From Faecalicoccus acidiformans (GTDB taxonomy: Bacteria > Bacillota_I > Bacilli_A > Erysipelotrichales > Erysipelotrichaceae): a stretch of 64,000 bases of DNA. Positions 17,207-28,920 of this stretch are shown in pieces. The translations under genes were made by a program, and so were the position numbers. The notes under the pieces are model-generated. The model worked only from the letters and a program-made list of their open reading frames with translations. It was not told the DNA's origin and made no database searches. The stretch spans positions 1 through 64,000 of the forward strand of contig NZ_JACHHD010000003.1 in the NCBI RefSeq assembly GCF_014202635.1, in the 5' to 3' direction. The stretch's first letter is position 1, and each line of letters starts with the position of its first letter.

Positions 17207-19801
17207 CTAACTGATGATTTTTTTCATGTCGTTATCAAATTCAATCTCGCGATTTTGCTCATTATAAAAATGAAACCCCCATATTTTATATTTATTGTCA
17301 TCAGCAAATGTTGTCACTGGAATCGATGATTCTTCAATTTGTAATAAAAAATCTTCTTTCCATTTATCTTGTTCCAAAATATGGCTTCCTTTCGGTTCAA
17401 TAAATATTTGCATTTGTTCATATCCATCTGTTTTAGATGAATGCAAGAATAATAAATAATCAGGTTCAAAACGTTGTCCATCATCAAACGAATAGATGGC
17501 AAGTTGCCGTTCATTTCTTAGTAAGTAAACTTTGTCATATTTCTGTCTTAATTCATCAACGTATTTTTTAAAATAAGCAACAAAAGATTTTTCTTCGCTT
17601 GTTCCATAATTGTCTTCATACGCATACCAATCTTCTTGTGAAAGGTCTATACGCCATTTATCTTTAACACTGACATCATTTTGAGATATTCCAATATCAC
17701 CATCATGTGGATTTGTATAGTTGCACCGCTTATTTTTGAAAATATCATAGATATAGTAAGCTTTGAAATCTTTAGTCCCTTCATATGTTTCTTGAATAGC
17801 TGAGATACTATTTGCAACAGTTTTTAAAACTTTAAGGCAAGCTTGATATAAAATCTCATTTGATAAATTTTCGTATTTAGATGTAATATGAATGCGGATA
17901 TTACCTAAATAGTTTTTACTTTGTATAAATTCCTTTGTAGATTTAAGATTTGGAAAACGGGACTTTAACGTGTTGAACTTAAAAATACTGTACTTGCAAA
18001 TAGCTTTATTAACAATTGAATAATTAATATTTGCAATATCATGTATAGTGGTTTTATGAACATAAGTTTTCTGCTTAATATCTTGAAAAGAAGTGCTTTC
18101 TAAAAGAATATCTTCTCCTGACACACCAGCGGTGAATCGAATATCGTAAATTTTATCTTTAATAGAAGGCAACAAGCTATTAACAGTATTTCTGGATACC
18201 ACTTTTCGTTCATTTATAAACACATATCCACTTTTATATAATTCATCTTGTTTAAAACTGTCTTTCAAAGTATGATTTCTTACAACCATTTCATCAAGGT
18301 CAACACCTATTTCACGTAATGCTGTATGCAATTCACTAATATAACGTGGTTCATTCCAACAATGATAATATAATTCTTCACAAATACGGAGTTGATTATC
18401 TATATCATTATCATATTTTCTTTTATATTTTTCTTGATTATTTGAAACTTTAAATGGGCAATATCTAGCCCCACGTCCTATAAGTTGAGCTTCTTTAGTT
18501 GTTGTTTGTCCAGGTTTACCTTTTTTTGCATCTCGAGTTTCATAAAGACGGACAATATCAAAAAGATTCAAAACATCCCATCCCTCATTTAACTTATCTA
18601 CAGCAAATATAGCACGATATGGATTTTTCTCATCCTCTAATGAGTTAAGTATTATTTGTTTTTTTTCAACATCCTGATTATCGTTTGCAGAAATACAATG
18701 CTCCTCTGAAAAATCATCTTTTAATTCACTTGCTAACTCATCATATGAAATACCATTTTTAATAAAGTATTTCTGTGCTTCATTGATTGTCTGGCTTGTG
18801 GATTGTTCAAAAAGGTTCTTGATTTGCTCAGCCGTTAAAGATTTTACCATTTCAATAATTCTAGTCATATTTAAGGCATTTTCTTTTACTAATCTAGATT
18901 TAAAAAAAACAACTGGTTTTATGTTTTGTCTATAATCTTGGAACACTTTATAACGATATTGACTTAATATCAAAGCTTGTAGAGCACGACCTTCAACATC
19001 TAAATCTGAACGTAAAGTTTTTATTTCTTTCGAATATCCATCTGCACGAAACTTATAAAGAGGATAATCAAATACGATTTTATTCTCATATTCAGCTTTT
19101 ATTAACGGTTCTTCAAGATTGCAAGTTGCTGTAAATTCAAGAAGAACATTATCTCGGTTAATATCAAAAATACGATGAACTGTATATTCCCAACTTCTAT
19201 AGTTCTCTTCCTCTTCTTTATTCATCTTTTTTGTATCCGCATTCAAGTGATGAGCTTCATCAGAAATCAATACTACTTTTTGATTTTCAAAATCATCTAC
19301 TGACAATGAGTTTTCTTTCATGCCCCACATATCAGCATGAAGTCCTTGCGTGGTAGTAAAACAAATATTAATAGCAGAATCGTCACTGTATTGAAAGTTA
19401 GATACTTCCTTTATTTTGATTATTTCTCCATCAATATTTATTTCTTCATTAAAAAGATATTTACTCGAAATGCTATTTAGAAAGTTTTCTTTTGTTTTTT
19501 GAACAATTTGTGATAGATTCACGAAAAATAAAAAGTTACGATATCCTTGCTTATAAAGATATAGCATAAGTCCTGCCATAATCAGTGTTTTTCCAGAACC
19601 TGTTGCCATATGAAAAAGTGTTTGTGTTGGCTTTTTACAAAGATGTTCATTTTCAAAATAAGTAATAAAATTTTCAAAAGCTCTAATTTGATAAGGGCGT
19701 AATTCAAAATTAGAATTTAAATTACTTGATATATATTCTGGGACTTTTTTTGAGTAACCCGACTCGATTAATGTATCTATTTTTTCATAAAGATAGCTCA
19801 T
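17207..19801 (-). CDS. res: Type III restriction enzyme, Res subunit
   Basis: The 864-residue protein is a superfamily 2 helicase with a nuclease end. Walker A is ATGSGKT at residues 66-72, the DEAH box is at 181-184, TATCNLEE is motif III, and QLIGRGARY is motif VI. The C-terminal PD-(D/E)xK nuclease appears as FEPDYLLFLH followed by IFIEPKGSH. Together with Mod it cuts DNA after ATP-driven communication between unmethylated sites. Its GGAG site lies in the last codons of mod and its ATG follows the mod stop by three bases, so translation is coupled. No frame break is visible; the system looks functional. Confidence 0.92.
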   Translation of the reverse strand: MSYLYEKIDTLIESGYSKKVPEYISSNLNSNFELRPYQIRAFENFITYFENEHLCKKPTQTLFHMATGSGKTLIMAGLMLYLYKQGYRNFLFFVNLSQIVQKTKENFLNSISSKYLFNEEINIDGEIIKIKEVSNFQYSDDSAINICFTTTQGLHADMWGMKENSLSVDDFENQKVVLISDEAHHLNADTKKMNKEEEENYRSWEYTVHRIFDINRDNVLLEFTATCNLEEPLIKAEYENKIVFDYPLYKFRADGYSKEIKTLRSDLDVEGRALQALILSQYRYKVFQDYRQNIKPVVFFKSRLVKENALNMTRIIEMVKSLTAEQIKNLFEQSTSQTINEAQKYFIKNGISYDELASELKDDFSEEHCISANDNQDVEKKQIILNSLEDEKNPYRAIFAVDKLNEGWDVLNLFDIVRLYETRDAKKGKPGQTTTKEAQLIGRGARYCPFKVSNNQEKYKRKYDNDIDNQLRICEELYYHCWNEPRYISELHTALREIGVDLDEMVVRNHTLKDSFKQDELYKSGYVFINERKVVSRNTVNSLLPSIKDKIYDIRFTAGVSGEDILLESTSFQDIKQKTYVHKTTIHDIANINYSIVNKAICKYSIFKFNTLKSRFPNLKSTKEFIQSKNYLGNIRIHITSKYENLSNEILYQACLKVLKTVANSISAIQETYEGTKDFKAYYIYDIFKNKRCNYTNPHDGDIGISQNDVSVKDKWRIDLSQEDWYAYEDNYGTSEEKSFVAYFKKYVDELRQKYDKVYLLRNERQLAIYSFDDGQRFEPDYLLFLHSSKTDGYEQMQIFIEPKGSHILEQDKWKEDFLLQIEESSIPVTTFADDNKYKIWGFHFYNEQNREIEFDNDMKKIIS

Positions 19802-19804
19802 TAT

Positions 19805-21862
19805 CTAAACCTCCGTATAAAAACTTCTAGTAAAAGCTTTATCTTTTTCAGAGATATCAAATGTTTCATCATCTATGTCACAATAGTTTACATACAACTG
19901 ATTTTTATCTAATAGTTCCATAAGTAATCTTTTTTTATCATCAATCGATAATTGAAGGAATTCATCAGAGTTATCATCAATTTCTTTCGGATTAACCTTG
20001 TAGCTGATAAACGCATTCTCTTTCATTTCGTTCCAAATATCAAGCAATTCTGTTCCTTCCGTTGCAGCTTCGATGCAATCAACATATTTTTGGTTCAGTT
20101 TTGCAAGCTCACAATATATAAATGAGCCACCACCTTGCCAGTCATATGTGTCATCGCCATTCATCAAAACATAACGCAATCTGTTTACTGCAACAGTTTC
20201 GATATAATCCATTTGTTCAATACCAATGTACTGTCTGTGCATCTTGTGTGCAACAGCACAAGTTGTTCCAGAGCCTAAATGATAATCTAAAACAATATCA
20301 TTTTCTTCAGTTGCAACATAAAGAATTTGGTGAATGAGTTTTTCTGGCTTCGGAGTCGAAAAAACTTTATCATTAAAAATGCTTGTGATTTCTTTTTTTG
20401 CTTCATCGGTGTGTCCAGCTTCGTTAAAAGGCCAGAAATTAGTTACGACCTTGCCTTTGGCATCATCAAGATATGTTTTTCTTGCAATACCGCCATAGCC
20501 ATTTTTAGTGAAAAAGAATTTAGGCCATTGTCCTCTCTTAATAATTTTTAATGCTTTTTCTTTGGCTGTTTCCAACGGCTCATCAAGCACTATTGAGAGA
20601 ACATTTTTTCTGATTGCATCAACAGGAATGCCGCATACAGAAGCTCTTTTTTCATCATCGTTCAAATCTTCTAATTTATAATTAGCCCATTTACTCATTT
20701 CAGAAAACATTGAACTCTGCTCCAAAGGCCAACATGCACCATTATAAGGATATAAAAACTCACCCGTTATTGGATGCTGAATGGCATAAACCATTCCTTG
20801 GTGAGTAGCCGCAGAAGGAGCGAAGGCATCACTTGTTCGCCACGATGTATGGTCGTTATCTGGATTTTTATATACAGAATTCATTTTTTCAGTTCTCGGC
20901 AATTTTTTTGGTTTCCAGTTGGGGTTTTTACTATAAACCAAAATACTTTCAACCTCACTGCTAATGCCTTGTGAATCGTTTCGGGGAGAGTAAGTTTTTT
21001 GCCACGAAATATCAGATACAAAACAGTCTTGACCAAATATTTCGTCCATCAAAACTTTCAAATAATGTTGCCCGTCTACGCCTACACTCACCCAGATACT
21101 TCCGTCTGGGTGAAGCAATTTTCGGGATATCAGTAATCTATCCTTCATAAAAGTAAGCCATGTTGACAGCTTAAAATTTGAATTATATCCGAAAGTATCT
21201 CCGCTTTTATTATTTGTAAAATAATAAGGAGGGTCAATATAGATACACTTAATTGAATTTTCGTAGTCTTTAAGCAAAGAACTAATAACCAGCAAATTAT
21301 TACCCTTAATAATCAAATTATCATCTACCAAAAAGCTGTTAGCAGTCGATACGCCATCAGCTGTATAGCGTTTAGCATCTGTCAGTACCTTTGGATAGAG
21401 CAGCCTGTCTACTTCATCGTGGGCAAGGGTTTCGTTGTAAAAAATCTCGCTGCGACTTTGGTCTTCCGTTGTCTGACCGCCTTCTAACACACAATCTTTG
21501 TATGGAAAAACAAGTTCGACATCATTAGATGAAGAAATATACTCTCCTTTATTGTTTACAAGCCCAATTTTGTTTTTGTATCGGGTATAACTATCAGGCA
21601 AAAATTCGCGATTGTTGATAACCCAACCAAAACCAACTTTATCAAAAACAGCAACGCCATCTATATCTGTAAAAAAATGTTTTTTAGTTTCCTCATTATT
21701 TAATAAAGATTTAATCAAGCTTGAATCCATTTTCATAGCTGCTTCATACACTGAATTTCTAAGCAATTGTCCATCTTCTGAAATAAAACGTTCATCATTT
21801 TTTAATACATTTACTAATTCATTATAAAGATTATTCTCTTCGATAGATTCTTGATTTATCAT
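19805..21862 (-). CDS. mod: Type III DNA methyltransferase, Mod subunit
   Basis: The 685-residue enzyme carries the N6-adenine methyltransferase motif IV, IYIDPPYYFTNN (DPPY near residues 210-213), ahead of motif I, LDYHLGSGTTCAVA, which is the beta-class order used by type III Mod proteins. The region between (about 280-460) is the target-recognition domain. ATG at 21862 lies seven bases after AGGAGG; the TTG two codons upstream is less likely. Mod methylates one strand of its site and gives Res its specificity. No simple-sequence tract of the kind that causes phase variation in other mod genes was seen. Confidence 0.92.
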   Translation of the reverse strand: MINQESIEENNLYNELVNVLKNDERFISEDGQLLRNSVYEAAMKMDSSLIKSLLNNEETKKHFFTDIDGVAVFDKVGFGWVINNREFLPDSYTRYKNKIGLVNNKGEYISSSNDVELVFPYKDCVLEGGQTTEDQSRSEIFYNETLAHDEVDRLLYPKVLTDAKRYTADGVSTANSFLVDDNLIIKGNNLLVISSLLKDYENSIKCIYIDPPYYFTNNKSGDTFGYNSNFKLSTWLTFMKDRLLISRKLLHPDGSIWVSVGVDGQHYLKVLMDEIFGQDCFVSDISWQKTYSPRNDSQGISSEVESILVYSKNPNWKPKKLPRTEKMNSVYKNPDNDHTSWRTSDAFAPSAATHQGMVYAIQHPITGEFLYPYNGACWPLEQSSMFSEMSKWANYKLEDLNDDEKRASVCGIPVDAIRKNVLSIVLDEPLETAKEKALKIIKRGQWPKFFFTKNGYGGIARKTYLDDAKGKVVTNFWPFNEAGHTDEAKKEITSIFNDKVFSTPKPEKLIHQILYVATEENDIVLDYHLGSGTTCAVAHKMHRQYIGIEQMDYIETVAVNRLRYVLMNGDDTYDWQGGGSFIYCELAKLNQKYVDCIEAATEGTELLDIWNEMKENAFISYKVNPKEIDDNSDEFLQLSIDDKKRLLMELLDKNQLYVNYCDIDDETFDISEKDKAFTRSFYTEV

Positions 21863-21967
21863 AAACAAACCTCCTACTAAGCAAAACTAGTATATCATCA
21901 ATTTTGTAGGATTTTCTACATAATATAAGTTTTTGCGTTATAATAAACTCAAAGAAAGGCGATCTAA

Positions 21968-22654
21968 ATGCCTCGCAAAAAACGTGAACCTTCATTTGAT
22001 GAATTGTTAAGCTCCATTGAAAAGATGTCGAAACGTCAGCGTCAACAACTCATGACAAAAATCATTAAAGAAAATGGATATGCAGATAATAGAACAAAGA
22101 AATTCATTAATTATGATTTACAGGAACACATGAGAAAAGAAGGCTTTGGTAAAGTATGCCCAAATTGTGGGTCAACCATTATTGTCAAAGCCGGAGAACA
22201 GGAAAATGGGATACAAAGATTAAAATGTACAGATTGTGGACATAGATTCTCCTACTTTACTGGCACATTCTTAGAAAAAACGAAATATTCATGGGATGTC
22301 TGGGTCGAATTTATTTATCAAATGATACTGAATCATTCTTTGAAGCAAACTGTATCAGCCTTGGTTGAAGAATATCTTTGCCCCAGTCTTTCTGAGCGGA
22401 CAGTTTTTAACTGGAGAATGAAGATTCCGGAAGTTGCTAAAGAGGTTAGGCAACCTAATCTAATTGGTGTAGTTGAAACCGATGAGAAGTTTATTCACGA
22501 AGGGCAAAAGGGTTCTCTCCATCTTATTTCGCCATTTGACAAAAACTCTACAAGAAAAGCACGGAAAACGGCCAAGCCAAGTAAATGTGGTTCTATGGGC
22601 CCGGAATTCGGAACGATTCTTTGTGCCTTGGACCATACAGGACATACTATCTAA
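21968..22654 (+). pseudogene. IS1595-family transposase, 3'-truncated
   Basis: The 228 remaining residues show the family's N-terminal zinc ribbon (CPNCGSTIIVKAG, then KCTDCGHRF) and the first catalytic Asp in GVVETDEKFIHEGQKGS. The sequence loses similarity at about DHTGHTI and stops, so the second catalytic residue, the Asn/His region and the last Glu are missing. TATAAT at about 21938 with a GAAAGG site precedes the ATG, so a truncated product could still be made. Confidence 0.85.
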
Positions 22655-22736
22655 AAACCATTCATGCCATAAAGGAATACACAAAATTTCACAATCTTCT
22701 AAAATGTATTTAACATTGTTTTTTATATGCATCATA

Positions 22737-23555
22737 TTAAATGATTTGTAATTGTTTGAACATTTTATATACTCCATTATCATCTACATCATCGGCAATA
22801 TAGGTTGCTTTTTGCTTTATTTCATCGTTTCCATTTTTCATGGCAATCTTTATATTACAGGCATTAAACATAGGAAGATCACTTGAAGAATCACCAAAAC
22901 ATATAGATTCTTTTTTATCTATATGTAAATAGTCCAGTAACTTATTGATAGCAAATTCTTTACTGATTCCTTCGGGACTGGTATCTCCATAAAGGGCAAG
23001 TTGCCCTTTTCCACCCCAGGTTCCCACAACCATATCCTTAAACTCTTTCACGGCATCCAGATAATCTTGATAACTATTTAATACAAATGCTGTCTTGTTT
23101 ACATCATCTCTATATTTTGATGTCATTTTTCTAAAAGCTGGGTTTGTTGGTGCATTTACAGCTGATTTATTATTACCAAATGCATATTTCATACGAGCCT
23201 GTACTGACTTTTCCATATAATCATCACTGATATATATGCCACTGTTACACTCAAATCTATAGGCAAGAGATCTTGAAATACACCAATCTGTAAAATGTTT
23301 ACATTGAACATAAGTTAATGGTTTATGAAATATTTCTGCGCCTTGTACTTCAATATAATTTCCATTTCCTCCAATAAAACCATCCAATTCAAAATCAAAA
23401 TGTCTTTCCAGTATTTCCTGTTTAGAACATCCAGTACACAAAAATACAAAATGCCCATTTTTTCTTGCTGCGATAACCGCCTCTTTTGATGATGATGGTA
23501 TTTGTGCTTTATAATTAATTAATGTCCCATCTACATCTAAAAACAATATTGCCAT
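22737..23555 (-). CDS. Cof-type HAD hydrolase
   Basis: A 272-residue HAD phosphatase of the Cof subfamily. The nucleophile is in ILFLDVDGTLINYK at the N-terminus, the lid domain lies between about residues 85 and 190, and FGDSSSDLPMF is motif IV. The start at 23555 follows AGGAGTTGTGAAT; the frame is open 15 codons further but without a ribosome site. It is the last gene of the beta-glucoside operon, so sugar-phosphate dephosphorylation is a fair guess. The substrate cannot be read from sequence. Confidence 0.88.
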   Translation of the reverse strand: MAILFLDVDGTLINYKAQIPSSSKEAVIAARKNGHFVFLCTGCSKQEILERHFDFELDGFIGGNGNYIEVQGAEIFHKPLTYVQCKHFTDWCISRSLAYRFECNSGIYISDDYMEKSVQARMKYAFGNNKSAVNAPTNPAFRKMTSKYRDDVNKTAFVLNSYQDYLDAVKEFKDMVVGTWGGKGQLALYGDTSPEGISKEFAINKLLDYLHIDKKESICFGDSSSDLPMFNACNIKIAMKNGNDEIKQKATYIADDVDDNGVYKMFKQLQII

Positions 23556-23612
23556 ATTCACAACTCCTGATAAAAAAGATGTTCTATGATTTCCGAACAT
23601 CTTTTCTATTTT

Positions 23613-25542
<1,930 letters not shown>

Positions 25543-25544
25543 AC

Positions 25545-26933
25545 TTACTTGATACTCTTTCCATCATATAAAACATAAGTGCATAGAAAGGAGACTACGA
25601 AGGAAACAGCAACACCAGCAAGAATTGCGCCCATAGTCTTTTCAAAAATAACCACACCAAGGATAGAAGAATAACCCATCGCAAAAGCTTTAGCACCCAT
25701 AAATCCGGCAACAGCACCACCAGCAATACCACCGGCAACAAGACTGATCATCGGTTTCTTCAAGCGAAGATTAACACCATATAATGCAGGTTCAGATACA
25801 CCAGAAAGCATAGCGCCGATACCTGCAGACAATGCAGTTGCCCTGAATTCTTTATCTTTAGTTTTTAAAGCAACAGCACAACAGGAACCGCACTCAGAAA
25901 TGTTATGTAAAATCCAACCAGGTCTGAACACATTATCATATCCTGTACGAGAGAGTAATTCCATCATAGGAGCTACAGGCAACATATTTACACCCATCAT
26001 AACCAGGAATGGCTGAGCTGCTGCAATAATACCCGGAGCAAATCCACCTACATGTGCCTGTAACCAGATGATACCTGCAACAATCCAGGAACCAACAATA
26101 TTACCAATAGGACCTAATGCTAATACAACGATTGGAAAACCAATTAAGAATACACATAATGGAGCAAACACACTTCTGAATAATCCAGGAATAACTCTAT
26201 AGAAGAATCTTTCCAGATATGCACATAAAATAGCTGTAAAAATGCCTGGAAGTAATGTACTACCATAGGAAGCTAAATGCACCGGAAGACCAAACATTGT
26301 AGTAGCTTCTCCAGCAGTCATAATAGTGTCAAATGCCGGATATACCAGTGTCAATGCAATTGCCATGGAAAATGCAGGGTTGGACTTTAAGACCTTGCTG
26401 GTACCATATGCCACTAATACAGGCATAAAGTAGAATGGTGCACTGGACATAAAGTCAAGCATTGTATATGCAGTATTACTTGCTACTGATGGGAAGAAGT
26501 AATTCAGTAAAGAGAGAATTACTTTCAGCATACCTGCACCATACACTACTGTAATGAATGGTGTCAGCGACTGAGACATAAATGTAATTGCTTTTTCAAA
26601 ATAATATTTGAAGTTCTTCTTCTCATTACCAGACACAAGACCTTCATCAAGATTCTCATTAATTGGAGCTTCTGTTTGTACAGAGTAATTCTTTTCAAGG
26701 TTATCAAATACAGGGAATAAATGTTCACCAAGAATAATCTGGTACTGCTGATTTCCATAAACCACACCTAATACTCCAGGTAAATTTTTAATTTTTTCAT
26801 CCTCAGCTTTATTTCTGTCATTCAAATATAATCTTAAACGTGTTACGCAATGTGTAATTGTTTTGATATTTTCGACGCCACCTACATATTCCACTATCTG
26901 CTTTGTCAAATTATCATAATCTATTTTAGCCAT
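25545..26933 (-). CDS. bglP: PTS beta-glucoside-specific EIIBC
   Basis: A 462-residue membrane permease. The N-terminal EIIB domain has the phospho-Cys in ITHCVTRLRLYL, and the EIIC domain (about 105-460) carries around ten membrane segments with PILSEC-like features such as SGVSEPALYGVNLRLKKP. It imports and phosphorylates aryl or glucosyl beta-glucosides; the fused EIIA is lacking and supplied by the next gene. ATG at 26933 follows GAGAGGAC and overlaps the end of licT by eight bases. Confidence 0.92.
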   Translation of the reverse strand: MAKIDYDNLTKQIVEYVGGVENIKTITHCVTRLRLYLNDRNKAEDEKIKNLPGVLGVVYGNQQYQIILGEHLFPVFDNLEKNYSVQTEAPINENLDEGLVSGNEKKNFKYYFEKAITFMSQSLTPFITVVYGAGMLKVILSLLNYFFPSVASNTAYTMLDFMSSAPFYFMPVLVAYGTSKVLKSNPAFSMAIALTLVYPAFDTIMTAGEATTMFGLPVHLASYGSTLLPGIFTAILCAYLERFFYRVIPGLFRSVFAPLCVFLIGFPIVVLALGPIGNIVGSWIVAGIIWLQAHVGGFAPGIIAAAQPFLVMMGVNMLPVAPMMELLSRTGYDNVFRPGWILHNISECGSCCAVALKTKDKEFRATALSAGIGAMLSGVSEPALYGVNLRLKKPMISLVAGGIAGGAVAGFMGAKAFAMGYSSILGVVIFEKTMGAILAGVAVSFVVSFLCTYVLYDGKSIK

Positions 26934-27807
26934 TAGTATTGTCCTCTCTTTGTAGCTCATGCAGCCTTACAATATGAATCATTAAATAAATACAATCTTC
27001 ATCAGTACATCTGTAATCAAACTTTTCATTTATGAATTCACTGATTTCCTGAATACACCTGTCAACTCCTTCATACTTTGTGACCAGCTGACCGAATATA
27101 TTAGTAGCCTCAATAGAACCGTTGGAAGTTTGATGCCTGACAATTCTGCTTAAGAAAAATTTCAGGTGAATAATGTACCTTGAATACGCTAATGAATCTT
27201 CATCTATTTGATTTCCAAGATATTTCATTGTGATGTCCACAATTCTGTTCACGCCTTCGAGCAATTCTCTTGTTTCAATATTTGTTTTTTCCTGAGACGC
27301 AACTATCAGATGGAAAGCAATTGATGTTGCTTCATCTTTTGGAAGATCTACATGCAGAGTTTCATTAATATATTGAATAGCAGATTTACCTACCAGGTAC
27401 TCATCTTTATAGAATCTCTTGATTTCTTCATTGAACAACTTTGGGGTGTTATTTCCCTCTCTGAATTGTTTAACACTGAAATCAATATGATCCGAAAGAC
27501 TGACAAGTAAGTTGACATTATATTTTTGAATTAATGTTTTCGTAGCATAATCAATAATATGTTGTGATACTTCAATCACTTCGAAAGGCACTTCTTCAAA
27601 TAAAGTAAGATTTAAATTTTTCTGTCTGTCCAGATAAATATATGTCTTCATAATTTCTTCAGGATAGACAATATCATTCTTACTTTTTTTAAACCCCAGG
27701 CCCTTTCCTATTGCTATCATTTCACGGCCGTTTGAATCTTTAACGATAACAATATTGTTGTTCACAACTTTAAATGTCCTGTACACCTGTTTATCTAACT
27801 CCAGCAT
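26926..27807 (-). CDS. licT: BglG/LicT-family transcription antiterminator
   Basis: The 293-residue regulator has an RNA-binding CAT domain (residues 1-55; VYRTFKVVNNNIVIVKDSNGREMIAIGKGLGF) and two PRD domains with the phospho-His residues in SLSDHIDFSV and VDLPKDEATSIAFHLIV, and in RYIIHLKFFLSRI and YLMIHIVRLHEL. In the presence of substrate it binds the RAT hairpin and prevents termination upstream of its own operon. ATG at 27807 follows GGGGAAGGAGAAAC. The matching leader lies directly upstream. Confidence 0.94.
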   Translation of the reverse strand: MLELDKQVYRTFKVVNNNIVIVKDSNGREMIAIGKGLGFKKSKNDIVYPEEIMKTYIYLDRQKNLNLTLFEEVPFEVIEVSQHIIDYATKTLIQKYNVNLLVSLSDHIDFSVKQFREGNNTPKLFNEEIKRFYKDEYLVGKSAIQYINETLHVDLPKDEATSIAFHLIVASQEKTNIETRELLEGVNRIVDITMKYLGNQIDEDSLAYSRYIIHLKFFLSRIVRHQTSNGSIEATNIFGQLVTKYEGVDRCIQEISEFINEKFDYRCTDEDCIYLMIHIVRLHELQREDNTNG

Positions 27808-27832
27808 GTTTCTCCTTCCCCAATACAAATTA

Positions 27833-27967
27833 AAAAGGCAAATTCAAACATCTAGTTTACCACCTCTGATAAACTAACATAAGAATTTGCCTTAATAGCT
27901 TAGATTAAGTAACAAGTCTTAATTTGTATTACGTTGTAAGTATAGCATGTACCGCTTTCAATTTCAA
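27833..27967 (-). promoter_or_regulatory. bgl operon promoter, RAT antiterminator and terminator
   Basis: On the minus strand: -35 TTGAAA (27962-27967), 17-base spacer, -10 TATACT (27939-27944); then the RAT element at 27883-27915 (TTGTTACT ... AAGGCAAATTC); then a terminator with the stem AAGGCAAATTC / GAATTTGCCTT (arms 27883-27893 and 27835-27845) and a T-run. The RAT 3' part overlaps the terminator 5' arm, so the two structures exclude each other, as in LicT/BglG systems. Confidence 0.9.
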
Positions 27968-27984
27968 CAGTATTTTTATTTTTT

Positions 27985-28054
27985 TCTATACTGAAAAAAT
28001 CGGGTGATAACTTTTTAAAAGTATTGTGTTGTCCTTTATTCATAGAAGTATAGA
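27985..28054. repeat. 70-bp MITE-like interspersed repeat, copy 2
   Basis: The unit is bounded by perfect inverted ends TCTATACT and AGTATAGA and matches the copy at 16890-16958 over its length, with the same left (TGAAAAAATCGGG) and right (TGTCCTTTATTCAT) blocks. The insertion lies just upstream of the bgl promoter. Confidence 0.75.
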
Positions 28055-28281
28055 TTGTTCTTCCGAATTTAGAATTTATAAAACATAGGGTAAAAATAAA
28101 TGTATAATATCTCTATAAATTGGAATTTTCTGTTACAAGTGAAAGGAAAGAAATGGCTTTAAATTAAGCAATGCAACCTTAAGTTGCGCAAATGCAAAAG
28201 TAGGTTGGTAGAAAGTTATCCTCAGTTGAGTTACATTTTATTTGCAAGTAATTGCAATAATTCTGAAAAGAGGTTTGAATA

Positions 28282-28836
28282 ATGAGTTTTGGAGAAAATC
28301 TTAAAAATGTTAGAAAGCAGAGAGGTATTACACAAGAAGAATTAGCAGAAATATTAGGAGTTTCGAGACAGGCAATTTCTAAATGGGAATCAGACAATGG
28401 TTATCCTGAAACAGAAAAATTACTATTGCTTTCGAAAACACTAAATATTTCTTTGGACTATTTAATGAATGATGCTTCAGAGATGCAGAAAAAGGAACAA
28501 ACAGAAGAAAAAAGTGTTGTTATTGCACCATCAGGAAAAATTGCAATTACAACGCATGATAAGCAAAATGTGATTGTTTGTCATTCAGTAAAAAGTTCTA
28601 AAATAATGTTCCCACATAAAGATGAACCAGAATATATTTTGTTAGGAATTGATAAAGTGACTTTTTGGGGAGAGCATACAACTATACTTGGATGGTATGC
28701 GACATTAGAGGATGTAGAAAAAGAAATTCGGGAGATTGCAGAGGGTATCAGTATAGGAGAAGGTGCTTATAACCTTAAATATAATGCAGATGTTGAAATA
28801 TCGGGATTCTTTGGAACTCCTAAAATAAAGAAATAA
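28282..28836 (+). CDS. XRE-family regulator with C-terminal sensor-like domain
   Basis: A 184-residue protein with a classic HTH at residues 1-62 (LKNVRKQRGITQEELAEILGVSRQAISKWESDNGYPETEKL) and a C-terminal domain of about 105 residues rich in beta-strand pattern (APSGKIAITTHDKQNVIVCHSV). AGAGG precedes the ATG. The regulator half is certain; the C-terminal domain is not one I can name. It stands alone between the bgl operon and a broken methyltransferase gene. Confidence 0.85.
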   Translation: MSFGENLKNVRKQRGITQEELAEILGVSRQAISKWESDNGYPETEKLLLLSKTLNISLDYLMNDASEMQKKEQTEEKSVVIAPSGKIAITTHDKQNVIVCHSVKSSKIMFPHKDEPEYILLGIDKVTFWGEHTTILGWYATLEDVEKEIREIAEGISIGEGAYNLKYNADVEISGFFGTPKIKK

Positions 28837-28920
28837 GGAACAGAAACTTTCAGTTTGTTAAGTAGACAAATCCGAAGTTGTAGAGCAGAAAATTACAATT
28901 TAAAGAGGAGGAATAATGCA

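Noticed and set aside
19805-21862. Phase-variable simple repeats in mod
   Set aside because: No run of short tandem repeats was found in the gene or its promoter.
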